Shown here: positions 52,378 to 61,533 of the stretch, piece after piece
Numbering within the stretch: position 1 is the stretch's first letter
How the letters are laid out: each line of letters opens with the position of its first letter
Assembly: GCA_040289295.1 (NCBI GenBank)
Contig: PSLA01000002.1
Span: forward strand, 54,421 to 118,420
Reading direction: 5' to 3'
DNA: 64,000 nucleotides
DNA from: J051 sp040289295
GTDB lineage: Bacteria > Armatimonadota > Fimbriimonadia > Fimbriimonadales > ATM1
The notes under the pieces: generated by a model
The model's input: the letters and a program-made list of their open reading frames with translations, nothing else
Databases searched by the model: none
What the model was told of the DNA's origin: nothing
Translations under genes and position numbers: made by a program

Positions 52378-53010
52378 CTACTTCCCCGGCGGCTTTTTGA
52401 GATACTCCTGTAGGATCCCAAGCGTGTCCTCCGCGCCCTTCTTCGAAAGCGCCTCGATGAGGGCGTCGGCAGCGCTTGCTTGATCCACGCCCCTTGCCTC
52501 GAGCGTCGCACCTGACGTGCCAACCATTCTCGCCTTCTCCACGTCGTACACCTCGTAGATCAGCACGGCAGTCACCTTCTTACCGTCGCCGCTAAATGAC
52601 AGGCGATCCACGATGACGCTCACGGCGAACTCACCCCTCATCACCTTCGCCAAGCGGACAACTTTGAACTCTGTGCCGATCGTGCCGGTGAACGGCGGGA
52701 GAAGCAACTCGCTGGGCAGGCTCCTCTCCAGCAACGCCCGCTGGACGGAGGGGTGCGTCCGGCTGAAAGGGACGACGCGATAGCCCTCGAAGCCTTCGAG
52801 TGCTTTCCGCAACGCCGCCGAAGCACGGGGTTCAAATCTGAACTCCTCCGGCGCCGTAGCACGCTCTCCCAACCCCACGCCAAACGTTATCAAGAGGGGC
52901 TTTCGCGCTTGCTGCGCAAGCGCGAGCGATGCAACGAAGAGTAGAAGAAGCGCGAGCAGCATGCGAGCGCCCGACGTCGGACGAATTCGCTTGCTGCTTG
53001 CGCTTCTCAT
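52378..53010 (-). CDS. Exported protein of unknown function
   Basis: A 210-residue protein with a hydrophobic export signal (MLLALLLLFVASLALA, residues 17-32; the true start could be that Met at 52962). The mature part has strand-rich segments (KPLLITFGVGLGERA, GYRVVPFSRTHPSVQ, VTAVLIYEVYDVEKARMVG) and a helical end (ADALIEALSKKGAEDTLGIL). The pattern is loosely like CsgG/TolB-type periplasmic domains, but no firm match. It lies between the large surface protein and the LptD-like gene with gaps of 22 and 1 bp, so it is surely in the same operon. Confidence 0.7.
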   Translation of the reverse strand: MRSASSKRIRPTSGARMLLALLLLFVASLALAQQARKPLLITFGVGLGERATAPEEFRFEPRASAALRKALEGFEGYRVVPFSRTHPSVQRALLERSLPSELLLPPFTGTIGTEFKVVRLAKVMRGEFAVSVIVDRLSFSGDGKKVTAVLIYEVYDVEKARMVGTSGATLEARGVDQASAADALIEALSKKGAEDTLGILQEYLKKPPGK

Positions 53011-53032
53011 CGTCTCACTATCTAAGTTCCTC

Positions 53033-55783
53033 TTACCGGATCACGATGACGGGCCGCGTAACTCGGGCACGCTGTCCTTCGAGAGTCTCAGCGAGAATCT
53101 CGACGATGTAGCTGCCCGGCGCAACGGCGCGTCCGTTGTTGTCACGCTTGTTCCACACTACGCTGTTCGTGCCGGCGTCCTCGGAGCGACCACGCAACGC
53201 GGTGTACACCTCTCGCCCAGCCGGGCTTAGGATACGCACCGTAACGTTCGCACTGGTAGACACCGAGTACTGAATCGTCACGGGCGAGTTCACATCGCGC
53301 GAGTCGCTGACGATTCGCACGCCGCCGATAACCGGACGCGCGTTCGTTCCGGGCTCAACGGAGATGAGGAACGTGCGCTCGCCAGGTTCACCAAGCGCGA
53401 ACGTATGTGCCGAGGCGCTCCGGAGGTCTCGCGTCTGGCCGGTTTGTAGGTCGCGTAGAACCAGCCGCACGCTGCGCGGAATCTGGGCGATGTTCGGCCA
53501 AGAGAGCGCGTAGGTGCCCGCGCGATTCGAGAAGAATCGAAGCGTGTAGGTGGCTCGAGCCTGGTTCTCGCGCACATCTTGCGCCCAAAGCATCGTTCTG
53601 CCCTGCTCGTCCTCTCGCTCCAGCGAGAGTCTCACTTGGCTATTCGGCATGCTCGGCGGTTCAGGCGCGCTGAGTTCCTGCGCCCTCTGCCGCGTTTCGA
53701 CCATGCCGATGTAGTTCGACGCATCGGTCTCGCCCTCGCCACGCGCGACGAGTTGCAGCCGCCAGTTGCGCTGGTTCGACTGGAACGGATCGACCGACCG
53801 CGACGAACCCGGCAGACCGGGGAGGAAAACCGGCGGCCAGAACAGGTTGATCGGCGTCTCCGTGTTCACCAGAACCCAGTAGCCGACTCCCGGCGCAACC
53901 AGTTGAGCGGGATCAGAGTTGAACTTATACGGCGGGTCAAACGGGTCGTACCGATACAGTGTGCTCCTCACCCAACCGCGCGAGATCAGGTCAACCCAGG
54001 TAAGTACCCTCCCAGGGTCGGATTGTGCCGTGGCGATGACTTGATTCAACTGCACCGGATAAGGGTATGGGTTGCTGATGAGGTTCCAGCCCTTGAGCAG
54101 CACGACGCGGAACTCTCCCCCGACGGAGTCGGTCGGCGCGCTTGCGCCGTTCAGCAGCGTGTTCGGGTGGTCCGTGTCGGCGATCCACCACTGAGCCTTG
54201 CCACGGTCGGACACGCGCGTCACCCTTTGGTAGGTGTTCAGCAGAGTGTCCCAGTTGAAGGCGTCAAGCTGCGCGCCCGCACCAACCGTGAGGCCGGTGA
54301 TCGTCGCCAAGTCATCGCTCGCGAACACCCACGGGAAGCCCACCAGCTGTGGTCCCCCGACGATATTCACCCGCGGCGTGCTGGCAATCATGATGGTGCC
54401 TTCGATGACTACGTTGATGCCCGGAATGGCGGTAACTGAGACGCGGTACTTCTGTGGCCCCGTCGTGGTGCCGTCGGCCTGAACCTGCCAACGAACGTTG
54501 AACACCTGTCCTGGAGGAATGCTGGATAGAGTCTTCGTATTCGTTTCACCTGGGGCAAACGTGATGCCGTCGGGCAGCGTGAGCGTCAAAGTAACGTCGC
54601 GAAGAGTGATCTCCCGATTGACTGCAGCATACTGATTGTCAATCCACGTCGTGATGAAGAACGGGTTCGGGCTCAGATTGTTGGTTCCCGTATCGCTGTA
54701 GGCGATCAACTGCGGCACCTCGGCTGTAACCGCGTAGCCAAGGACGTCCGGTAGTTGCCCTCCTTGCACTGTGTCAACCCGCAACATGTTGTTAGCCCAA
54801 GGTGGGGTCATGTAGTATACAATTCGCCTCGTCTGGCCAGGGCCCACCGGAACGGGGTCAAAGTACAGCAGGAACGTTGGGTCGCTGATAGCCGCATCCG
54901 GCAGCACTGTCGAACTCCATAGGTCGCTCAGCGCGAGGATTTGGTCAGTTAGCACGAGTCGGTCGACGTTGGTCGCATCTTGTAGTCCGCCCGCAGCCGG
55001 GCCGGTATGCACACGCAACGACGGGTACGGCCTCGACTGCCGGAAGTAGAAGTCGACAAAAGGCGGGAACGCTGTCGGGTCTTGGGCGCGCGACCACTGT
55101 TGGTGAATCCGATTCGGACGCCCGTTCGGAAGGAGCGTATACGTGTTGGTGTGATATCCCGAGAACGCTCCACCGGAATTGACGAACCCGACCCAAGAGC
55201 CGTGCCGAAGTCCAACCTGCCGGACATCTGCGTTGGTATTGGTCAACCTCCACTCAAACCGCACCACTCCGCCGATTACGTTGCAGATCAAACGAGCGGC
55301 AATGCCATCGTTTGAACTGTCTTCGGCGACGAGTCGCCGGTACGACGCGGTGGGGGCGACCAATAGGTTAAAGCCGTTCTCACCCCATTTGGTGTCGGAA
55401 ACAGCGCCATCCGGGCCCACGCTGCGTATCGTCACGTAGCTCCACTCATTGCCTCCCCACGGCGAACCGACAAAGTAAGCCGCGCTGTCGTCGTCACCGC
55501 TGTGGAAACTTCCAACGCTGCCGGTCATCATGCCGATGTATCCAGCGACGGGGTGTGATCGCCAAATGGGAGGTCCGCAAGGGCTCTCGCCATAGTTGAT
55601 CGTACCCGCCACTCCGAGAGACACCAGCATCAGTGGATTTGCCAGGACGACCAGGTCATAGTCCGGGGAGAAGGGCTGAACATTCGGGTCAAAGCAAATG
55701 GAGTAGTCCAACGCCCGCGCGGGCGCCACTAACACGGAGGCTATCGCCGTCACTTGAAGCAGTCTCTTCAAACCTTCCTTCAT
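53033..55783 (-). CDS. Large secreted surface protein with FlgD-Ig-like C-terminus
   Basis: A 916-residue protein with signal peptide (KRLLQVTAIASVLVAPARA). The N-terminal 300 residues are unrecognised. Then an Ig-like domain (about 380-450), a WNxxxNPxPY segment (LLKGWNLISNPYPYPVQL, about 570) and a C-terminal module from about 660 follow. This module ends in a FlgD-Ig / type 9-like fold: VTVRILSPAGREVY, AGTNSVVWNKRDNNGRAVAP, SYIVEILAETLEGQ. The same module is found in the S8 protease next door. Such C-terminal Ig folds often serve for anchoring or secretion. The gene follows the protease by 16 bp. Confidence 0.8.
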   Translation of the reverse strand: MKEGLKRLLQVTAIASVLVAPARALDYSICFDPNVQPFSPDYDLVVLANPLMLVSLGVAGTINYGESPCGPPIWRSHPVAGYIGMMTGSVGSFHSGDDDSAAYFVGSPWGGNEWSYVTIRSVGPDGAVSDTKWGENGFNLLVAPTASYRRLVAEDSSNDGIAARLICNVIGGVVRFEWRLTNTNADVRQVGLRHGSWVGFVNSGGAFSGYHTNTYTLLPNGRPNRIHQQWSRAQDPTAFPPFVDFYFRQSRPYPSLRVHTGPAAGGLQDATNVDRLVLTDQILALSDLWSSTVLPDAAISDPTFLLYFDPVPVGPGQTRRIVYYMTPPWANNMLRVDTVQGGQLPDVLGYAVTAEVPQLIAYSDTGTNNLSPNPFFITTWIDNQYAAVNREITLRDVTLTLTLPDGITFAPGETNTKTLSSIPPGQVFNVRWQVQADGTTTGPQKYRVSVTAIPGINVVIEGTIMIASTPRVNIVGGPQLVGFPWVFASDDLATITGLTVGAGAQLDAFNWDTLLNTYQRVTRVSDRGKAQWWIADTDHPNTLLNGASAPTDSVGGEFRVVLLKGWNLISNPYPYPVQLNQVIATAQSDPGRVLTWVDLISRGWVRSTLYRYDPFDPPYKFNSDPAQLVAPGVGYWVLVNTETPINLFWPPVFLPGLPGSSRSVDPFQSNQRNWRLQLVARGEGETDASNYIGMVETRQRAQELSAPEPPSMPNSQVRLSLEREDEQGRTMLWAQDVRENQARATYTLRFFSNRAGTYALSWPNIAQIPRSVRLVLRDLQTGQTRDLRSASAHTFALGEPGERTFLISVEPGTNARPVIGGVRIVSDSRDVNSPVTIQYSVSTSANVTVRILSPAGREVYTALRGRSEDAGTNSVVWNKRDNNGRAVAPGSYIVEILAETLEGQRARVTRPVIVIR

Positions 55784-55799
55784 CTTGATACTTCCTCTC

Positions 55800-58700
55800 C
55801 TATCTCGTGATCGTCACCGGCGTGGTCACGCGAACTCTATCTCCTGCGAGCGTCTCCGCAGTGATCTCTACCATGTAGACCCCGGGCGCCACGACCACGC
55901 CGCGCGCGTTTCTACCGTTCCAGACGACTGAGTTAGTCCCTGCGTTACGCAATGCGCTGTCCAGTTGGCTGACCAACTGGCCCGATGTGCTGAGAACCCT
56001 CACCGTCACATTCGCGTCGGTGCTCAGGGAGTACTGCAACGTATATCCCTCGGCGCCTCGACCACCGCTGACCACGCGGACGCCACCAACCACAAGTCGG
56101 CCCGCCGCGTCAGGAGCCACTGTGATGGTGAACGTCCTCGGCGTCAACTGGGCGTCCGCCACGAAACTGTAGGTCGAACTTGCATTCATCGAAATGACTC
56201 GGCCAGTTGTTTCATCACGCAACGCCATCCGTAGGCGGCTGTTCGCCCGAACGATGTCATTCCAGACAATGACTACCTCGGAATTCGGCACAGCCGGTCG
56301 AACCGTGAATCGATACTCCAGGCGACCAGCTGCCGCCTCGCGGAGGTCTTGAGCCAAAGCGCCTTGCGCCCCCTGGCCGTGCAAATAGAGTTGCACCCCG
56401 CCCGGCTGAGACGGTGCCTCGGCCACCGTGTCGAACGACTCGTTCACGTTCCGCGTCGCGCCGAAGTAGTTCGCACCATCGGTCGTACCGGCCTGACTCG
56501 CCGTCAGTTGGACGAGCCAGCCGTTTCCACGAACGCGCTCACCGATGTCGGCTGACCGGCCGCGGAAGGCAGCCGGCTGGGCGTTAACCTGGAGCCAGAC
56601 CTCTTCAAACGCCCACACCCAGTGCGCTTCAAACGGGAACAGCTGACCTCGCGGCGGGCTTTCCCACCGATAGTCCTTCACGCCCGGAGCGACGATCTGG
56701 TACCGGAACAACTGCGGCCGGATAAGGTGGCGCGAAGTCGCCTGGTCTATGGAAAGGATTTCGCGAGTGTTCGGAAGAACAATTTGGCAACTGCCCCAGT
56801 CAACGTGGTATGGGAACGGGTTGCCGACCATGTTCCACCCCGGCTTCAAAAAGATCCGATAGTGCAGAACACGGTCCTCGGGGCCAAGTTCCATGTCGAA
56901 GACAGTCTCGTTAACGGTTCGAACAAAGAAACCGACTCCGAAGGGGCCGTTTTGCGGCGTCTCGATGCGCTGAACTCCGCTCTGAGTGGTGCGAACGATC
57001 GTCGCTCCGGTGAGAGGGTCAGCTGGCGTAAAGCCGGCGTCCTGGGTGTTTGGCCCCGCTGGATCGTACTGCGCATAGGAGCCCGTCGGATTCCCCTCCG
57101 CATCCAAGGACGGAATCCAGCGGAACAAGGAGAACCCGGGTGAGAAGAACGACTCCGGCTTGCGCCCACCTGGAGGGGAGTCGGTTCCGCCGAGCCCATA
57201 GGGCATCGAAAACATCGAGGTACCCGGAAGCAGGCGGTGGTACTGAACACGCACGACAATGGACGCAGAGAACTGCGTGCTACCGGGCAACTCTTCGGTT
57301 CCGGTCACCCTGATGCGCCATTCGCCCTCGCCATTGCCCGAGGCATCCTCAAGACGGGCGAACCCTTCGAGGAACACTAACCGAGGGTCGTTCGGGTCAG
57401 GGGTCAGCGTGTAATTCGACGCAGGAACGACGACCGGGCCGAAAGAGCCGTCGGTTTTCTCGATCGTTACGACCGGCGCGGGACCAGCCGCACGAATCTT
57501 GAACAGCCGGAATTTGTATGAAACGGTCTCGTACTCGAAGGTTGACAGTGCATCGGGGGATAGCGGCTTGATGCCGGGAATCACCAGCGCCATCGCATCT
57601 TGGACAGCGATCTCGCCCCACCCCGTGTCCACGTTCGGAATCGGATCCCCAGGGGCGACGACGGCGGTCACCTTGAGATTGTCAATGATGGTGCTTGGCT
57701 CCATCCCCGCGGAGTGCAGCAGTGCGACCGCACCTGCAACCGTCGGGCTCGCGTAGGAGGTTCCGCCGCCACCCCCAAACCCGCCGCCGTTCAACAGCGT
57801 CCAGACGGGCGCAGTGTCGGCGGAGGGAGCGGCAAGGTCTACCTTCCTGGAACGATCCGGCAAACCCTGGCTACTATAGCTGGCGAAGAACCCCTTTTCG
57901 AGGTTAGGGCTGACCCATCTGGTTGCAGCCACCGACGTTACGTAGGGCAAGCTGGCAGGGAATCCCGCCGGGAAGAACGGCCTGCTGTTGCCTGCGGCCG
58001 CAATGAGCAGGGTTCCTTGGGCGACGATGGTCTGGAGAAACGGCTCGTCAATGACCGTCCGTCCAAGCGATCCGTAGCTCATGTTCTGAGCCGTCAGCGT
58101 CGGTGTCGCCGGATTGTTGTTGAAGTCAATCACGTATGAGTAGCCGTCCAGGATGAGGCTCAGCAGGAGGCGGCCTTGTGCGTCCGCGATGCGAACCGGA
58201 ACGACTTTCACACCTTCCCAAGTGACGCCAGCCATGCCCAATGCATTGTTCGTACCGGCAACAATCACACTGGCTGTCATCGTTCCGTGTGAGAAGCCTG
58301 GGTTCGGATCCCATGGCGCAGGATCGCCGGAACCGTCGTCGGCGTTGAAGCCGAACGCAAGCCGCAACCCAGAGTTATCGAAGAAGTCTGGATGATCCAT
58401 GTCGAACCCGTCATCGAGCACAGCGACGAAGATGCCGCTCCGCCCCCTCTCGGTCGCCCATGCGCCGGTAGGGCCGGGCAAACCGATTTGGAAGAGGTTC
58501 CATTGTTCATTCGCACCTGGCCCAAACAGCGGATCGTCGGGAAACTGATACTTCTCGAAGATCACGTTCACCTGAGCCGCACGAACTCGGGCGTCGTTTC
58601 GCAGGGCGACGAGCTTCTCCTCCGTAACGGTGCGCTCTTGCGGAATGTCCGGATTCGGAAGGGAAAACAGAAAGTAACCAGGAGCGCGAAGCGCGCGCCG

Positions 58701-58910
58701 CACCACGAGACCGGTCGACTGCGCCAACTGCTGGGCCTCCGCCATGGTTGCGCCGGGGGCCATTTGCACAACGACCTCGCCCTTCTTGTACGGCAGTGAG
58801 ATGTCTGCTTTCGCTGACCACGGCGCAACGCTGAGCAGTACTCCTAGCGCCACGACCACCACCCACCGCCCGGTCGTCACCCATTTCGATTTCAATGTGC
58901 TACTGAGCAT
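55800..58910 (-). CDS. Secreted subtilisin-like (S8) serine protease with C-terminal module
   Basis: A 1036-residue exported protease. The signal peptide lies within residues 1-35 (VVVVALGVLLSVAPWSAKA). A short propeptide-like domain follows (KKGEVVVQMAPGATMAEAQ). The catalytic domain has Asp166 in VAVLDDGFDMDHPD, His208 in GFSHGTMTASVI, the oxyanion Asn308 in AAAGNSRP and Ser385 in GGTSYASPTVAGAVALL. The C-terminal half has the segment FLKPGWNMVGNPFPYHVDW and a FlgD-Ig-like end (AGTNSVVWNGRNARGVVVAP) shared with the downstream surface protein. ATG at 58910 has AAGGAGA 9 nt upstream; the longer frame to 59090 is not supported. It may process its operon partners. Confidence 0.92.
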   Translation of the reverse strand: MLSSTLKSKWVTTGRWVVVVALGVLLSVAPWSAKADISLPYKKGEVVVQMAPGATMAEAQQLAQSTGLVVRRALRAPGYFLFSLPNPDIPQERTVTEEKLVALRNDARVRAAQVNVIFEKYQFPDDPLFGPGANEQWNLFQIGLPGPTGAWATERGRSGIFVAVLDDGFDMDHPDFFDNSGLRLAFGFNADDGSGDPAPWDPNPGFSHGTMTASVIVAGTNNALGMAGVTWEGVKVVPVRIADAQGRLLLSLILDGYSYVIDFNNNPATPTLTAQNMSYGSLGRTVIDEPFLQTIVAQGTLLIAAAGNSRPFFPAGFPASLPYVTSVAATRWVSPNLEKGFFASYSSQGLPDRSRKVDLAAPSADTAPVWTLLNGGGFGGGGGTSYASPTVAGAVALLHSAGMEPSTIIDNLKVTAVVAPGDPIPNVDTGWGEIAVQDAMALVIPGIKPLSPDALSTFEYETVSYKFRLFKIRAAGPAPVVTIEKTDGSFGPVVVPASNYTLTPDPNDPRLVFLEGFARLEDASGNGEGEWRIRVTGTEELPGSTQFSASIVVRVQYHRLLPGTSMFSMPYGLGGTDSPPGGRKPESFFSPGFSLFRWIPSLDAEGNPTGSYAQYDPAGPNTQDAGFTPADPLTGATIVRTTQSGVQRIETPQNGPFGVGFFVRTVNETVFDMELGPEDRVLHYRIFLKPGWNMVGNPFPYHVDWGSCQIVLPNTREILSIDQATSRHLIRPQLFRYQIVAPGVKDYRWESPPRGQLFPFEAHWVWAFEEVWLQVNAQPAAFRGRSADIGERVRGNGWLVQLTASQAGTTDGANYFGATRNVNESFDTVAEAPSQPGGVQLYLHGQGAQGALAQDLREAAAGRLEYRFTVRPAVPNSEVVIVWNDIVRANSRLRMALRDETTGRVISMNASSTYSFVADAQLTPRTFTITVAPDAAGRLVVGGVRVVSGGRGAEGYTLQYSLSTDANVTVRVLSTSGQLVSQLDSALRNAGTNSVVWNGRNARGVVVAPGVYMVEITAETLAGDRVRVTTPVTITR

Positions 58911-58962
58911 TCCTCTTCTTCTCCTTGTGCTTCTATCGACATCATCCCGGGGCGCCGGGGCC

Positions 58963-60735
58963 TCACTCGCTCGGCGGAGGTGGCGGCGGCATGACGCGGT
59001 CGAACTGGAACGCGCTGCTGAACACGTATCGTTCGCCAGTCGCATCTTGCTTCGGACCGGGGTTGTCACCGGTATTCCGCGCACCAACACGCCAGTACAG
59101 CCGCTGAACGCCCGGGAAGATTCCCGAAATGTCGATCGGGTCCGTACTCACGCCACCGGGGATGATCGAGTCAACCGTGGCGATGTTCCGAACCGTCTGC
59201 TTGCTCGTAAAGTTCGGCGAAGTGGAGATCTGCACCAAGTACCGATTCGCGCCGGGCGTTGACTGCCACGCGAACTGCACCACGTTGGATACATCGGTCG
59301 CCCCGTTTTGCGGAACGGTCAACTGAACGGGGAACACAGGCGTAGCCTGCCCCTTAGCGCTCGACCGAGTCGTCGTAAAGAAGCAGTCTTTCACCTGTTC
59401 ACCCCCGCCCCCGCCTGGCAGGTCAATGCTGCTCAACTTAAAGATGAGCGACAGTTGGTACATATAGGACGTTCCAGGAACGATGCCGGGGACACCTGGG
59501 GCACTCGTTGCCCCCGGATCCTCCACACAAGTCGTTCCGCCGTTGGGAACGCCCGTCCGGTAGTTCACGTCGCGGGCAAGGGCATTGTCTTCCGCCTTCG
59601 CCTCAGCACCCGGAACGACGAGCACCGGGTTGGCTGCGATGTCACTGCGCCATACCTGCCACTCAACGCGGTTCCGGGCGCCTTGGTTGTAGAGGTTCGG
59701 CTTCCACGTAAGGAACACAACCGGGTTGCCGTTCAGGTCGAGGCCAGGCTCGGCCGTTACGTTGCCCGGAGAGTCTCCGCCACCGCTGTCTTGAAGGATC
59801 AGCACCAGAGCCGTTACAACCAACAGACCAAGGAGGACCCCGGTTAGATTGTTGGCGGTCGATCCACCGCTTCGCACCCTTGCACTGCCGGGCGCCGTCA
59901 GAACGACATTCTCCAACTTGTCATAGATCACGCGCGCCGTGTCGCCTGGGGCAACACCCATGTTCTGGCGGAGAATGCTCGCCACTGCGGAATCGGTGTT
60001 GACCTCAGCGATGCGCACTCGCGCAACTAATTCGCCGCGGCGGAGGACCACCATCTCCTGCCCGACCTTCAAGCCTTGTCGCGTGCCCTTGTTCAAGGTG
60101 ACAAACTGCGTCGTCGGCGTCGTGAGCACGGTAGCGTGGCCAATCTGCTGCCGCAGGATGTTCTGCACCGCCTGTTGGGCTCCGAAGTTCACAGCCTCGT
60201 TCAGCACAACATCGTCCTCAACGTCGCCGGGACGCTCCGAGGAGGCGCCGTGCACGGCTGTGCCCATGACGGGCATCTGCGAGGCGACGTCCCAGCCTTG
60301 AACGATGAGGACGACGTCCGCCGACTTGCCACCGCTCGTGCGGTTGATTCGCGCCTCGCGAACCTCGCCGGTGATGATGGTTTCCACGCCGAGCGCCTGC
60401 GCCAGGCGGAATACTTCCAACTTGCGCGTCAGGGGCGGGGTCATCCCAAGTTCCTGGTACTGCCGCTCTACCGACTCGCGAGGCAGGATGTCGAATCGGT
60501 TCGTCCCCAACAATAGGGTCGTCACCGCGTCGGACGCAACGCCGCCGAGCACGTCCCCACCAACCTTTGCGTTGTTGACGAAGTCAATGACTGCCCACCG
60601 AGCAGATCGCTGGGTCGTAAACTGTGCTTGCGACGTACCGGTCGGAACGACCAGGATGATGAAGTTCCAGAACAACGTAAGGATGACAGTGCGACTGACC
60701 GCCCTCCCCGCAAGCGAATGAATGAATCGCCTCAC
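58963..60735 (-). CDS. Exported CsgG/TolB-like protein with FN3-type domains
   Basis: A 590-residue protein and the first gene of the cluster. The N-terminal hydrophobic signal (TVILTLFWNFIILVVPTGTS) leads to a CsgG/TolB-like domain: ARWAVIDFVNNAKVGG, FDILPRESVERQYQELGM, ALGVETIITGEVREAR. Next is a FlgT-C-like region (LNKGTRQGLKVGQEMVVLRR), a membrane helix (NNLTGVLLGLLVVTALVLIL, about 300) and two FN3-like domains (VFLTWKPNLYNQGARN, VVQFAWQSTPGANRYLVQIS). The start is GTG at 60735 with AAGGAGG 10 nt upstream. It may be an envelope assembly or secretion component for the surface proteins downstream. Confidence 0.78.
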   Translation of the reverse strand: MRRFIHSLAGRAVSRTVILTLFWNFIILVVPTGTSQAQFTTQRSARWAVIDFVNNAKVGGDVLGGVASDAVTTLLLGTNRFDILPRESVERQYQELGMTPPLTRKLEVFRLAQALGVETIITGEVREARINRTSGGKSADVVLIVQGWDVASQMPVMGTAVHGASSERPGDVEDDVVLNEAVNFGAQQAVQNILRQQIGHATVLTTPTTQFVTLNKGTRQGLKVGQEMVVLRRGELVARVRIAEVNTDSAVASILRQNMGVAPGDTARVIYDKLENVVLTAPGSARVRSGGSTANNLTGVLLGLLVVTALVLILQDSGGGDSPGNVTAEPGLDLNGNPVVFLTWKPNLYNQGARNRVEWQVWRSDIAANPVLVVPGAEAKAEDNALARDVNYRTGVPNGGTTCVEDPGATSAPGVPGIVPGTSYMYQLSLIFKLSSIDLPGGGGGEQVKDCFFTTTRSSAKGQATPVFPVQLTVPQNGATDVSNVVQFAWQSTPGANRYLVQISTSPNFTSKQTVRNIATVDSIIPGGVSTDPIDISGIFPGVQRLYWRVGARNTGDNPGPKQDATGERYVFSSAFQFDRVMPPPPPPSE

Positions 60736-60945
60736 TTGTGTGATTCCTCCTTGTACCTTCTGTGTTGTAAGACCACAAACCCGATGCCGAGGCCTGCACT
60801 CAAAATCGTGTGGCCGGCTGCCGCCTCCTGCGGCCGCCGCCCTTGAGCATACTCTCTCTTTGGTTTCTCCGGCAAGAATTCCCTCACTGGACCGTGCACG
60901 GAACCTCCTCGGTTCACGAGTCTCTGGCAGTATAGCATAGACGCC

Positions 60946-61533
60946 TCACCAGCGCAACCGCCGCGTTGCAAGGGCGTCAAGCGCCGTTTCTACCTGTAAT
61001 CTGACTGACGAAACGGGCTGAACGGTTCGGAGAATTCGGTCACCAAACGGAATTTTCGCACGAGTGGGCAACTGAACCGCCAGGGAGCGTTCCGCAGCCT
61101 CGCGGTCGCCCAACCGCTCCGTTAGCCGCCGAACCTGCTCCTCCGGACTGGAAACCACCACCCAGACGGCGTCGAAATACCGGTGAGCCCCAGTCTCAAT
61201 CAACAGCGGAACCTCGGCGAATGAGAGCCGATCCGAGGCCGACATCGCCGCGAGCAGGCGCCGGAGCGTCTCGGCGTGGGCAATTGAATTCAACCGACGC
61301 CTGCGGGCAGGATCGGGAAGCACAGACGCCCGGATGAACTCCTTGTCAAGACCGTCGTCGGAGGTCGCCTCGTCCCCGAATGCGTCCGTGACCTTCGACA
61401 GAAACTCCGGCTCGCGCAGGATAGCTGCGGCAACCTCGTCAGCCGAAAAGGTTGGAAAACCCGCCTCGCGGACGAGCGCGAGAATGGTGGTCTTCCCGTC
61501 GCATATCCCGCCGGTAACCGCGACGCGCAGCAT
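60946..61533 (-). CDS. coaE: Dephospho-CoA kinase
   Basis: Last step of coenzyme A synthesis, phosphorylating dephospho-CoA at the 3' position of ribose. The P-loop reads TGGICDGKTT where most members have TGGIGSGKS; the GxxxxGK(T/S) pattern is kept. FSADEVAAAIL (Asp of the DAD-like motif), FAEVPLLIETG and VVSSPEEQVRRLTER are also family features. The length of 195 is normal. Its ATG overlaps the rpsA stop by 1 nt (TGATG), so it is coupled to ribosomal protein S1. Confidence 0.95.
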   Translation of the reverse strand: MLRVAVTGGICDGKTTILALVREAGFPTFSADEVAAAILREPEFLSKVTDAFGDEATSDDGLDKEFIRASVLPDPARRRRLNSIAHAETLRRLLAAMSASDRLSFAEVPLLIETGAHRYFDAVWVVVSSPEEQVRRLTERLGDREAAERSLAVQLPTRAKIPFGDRILRTVQPVSSVRLQVETALDALATRRLRW

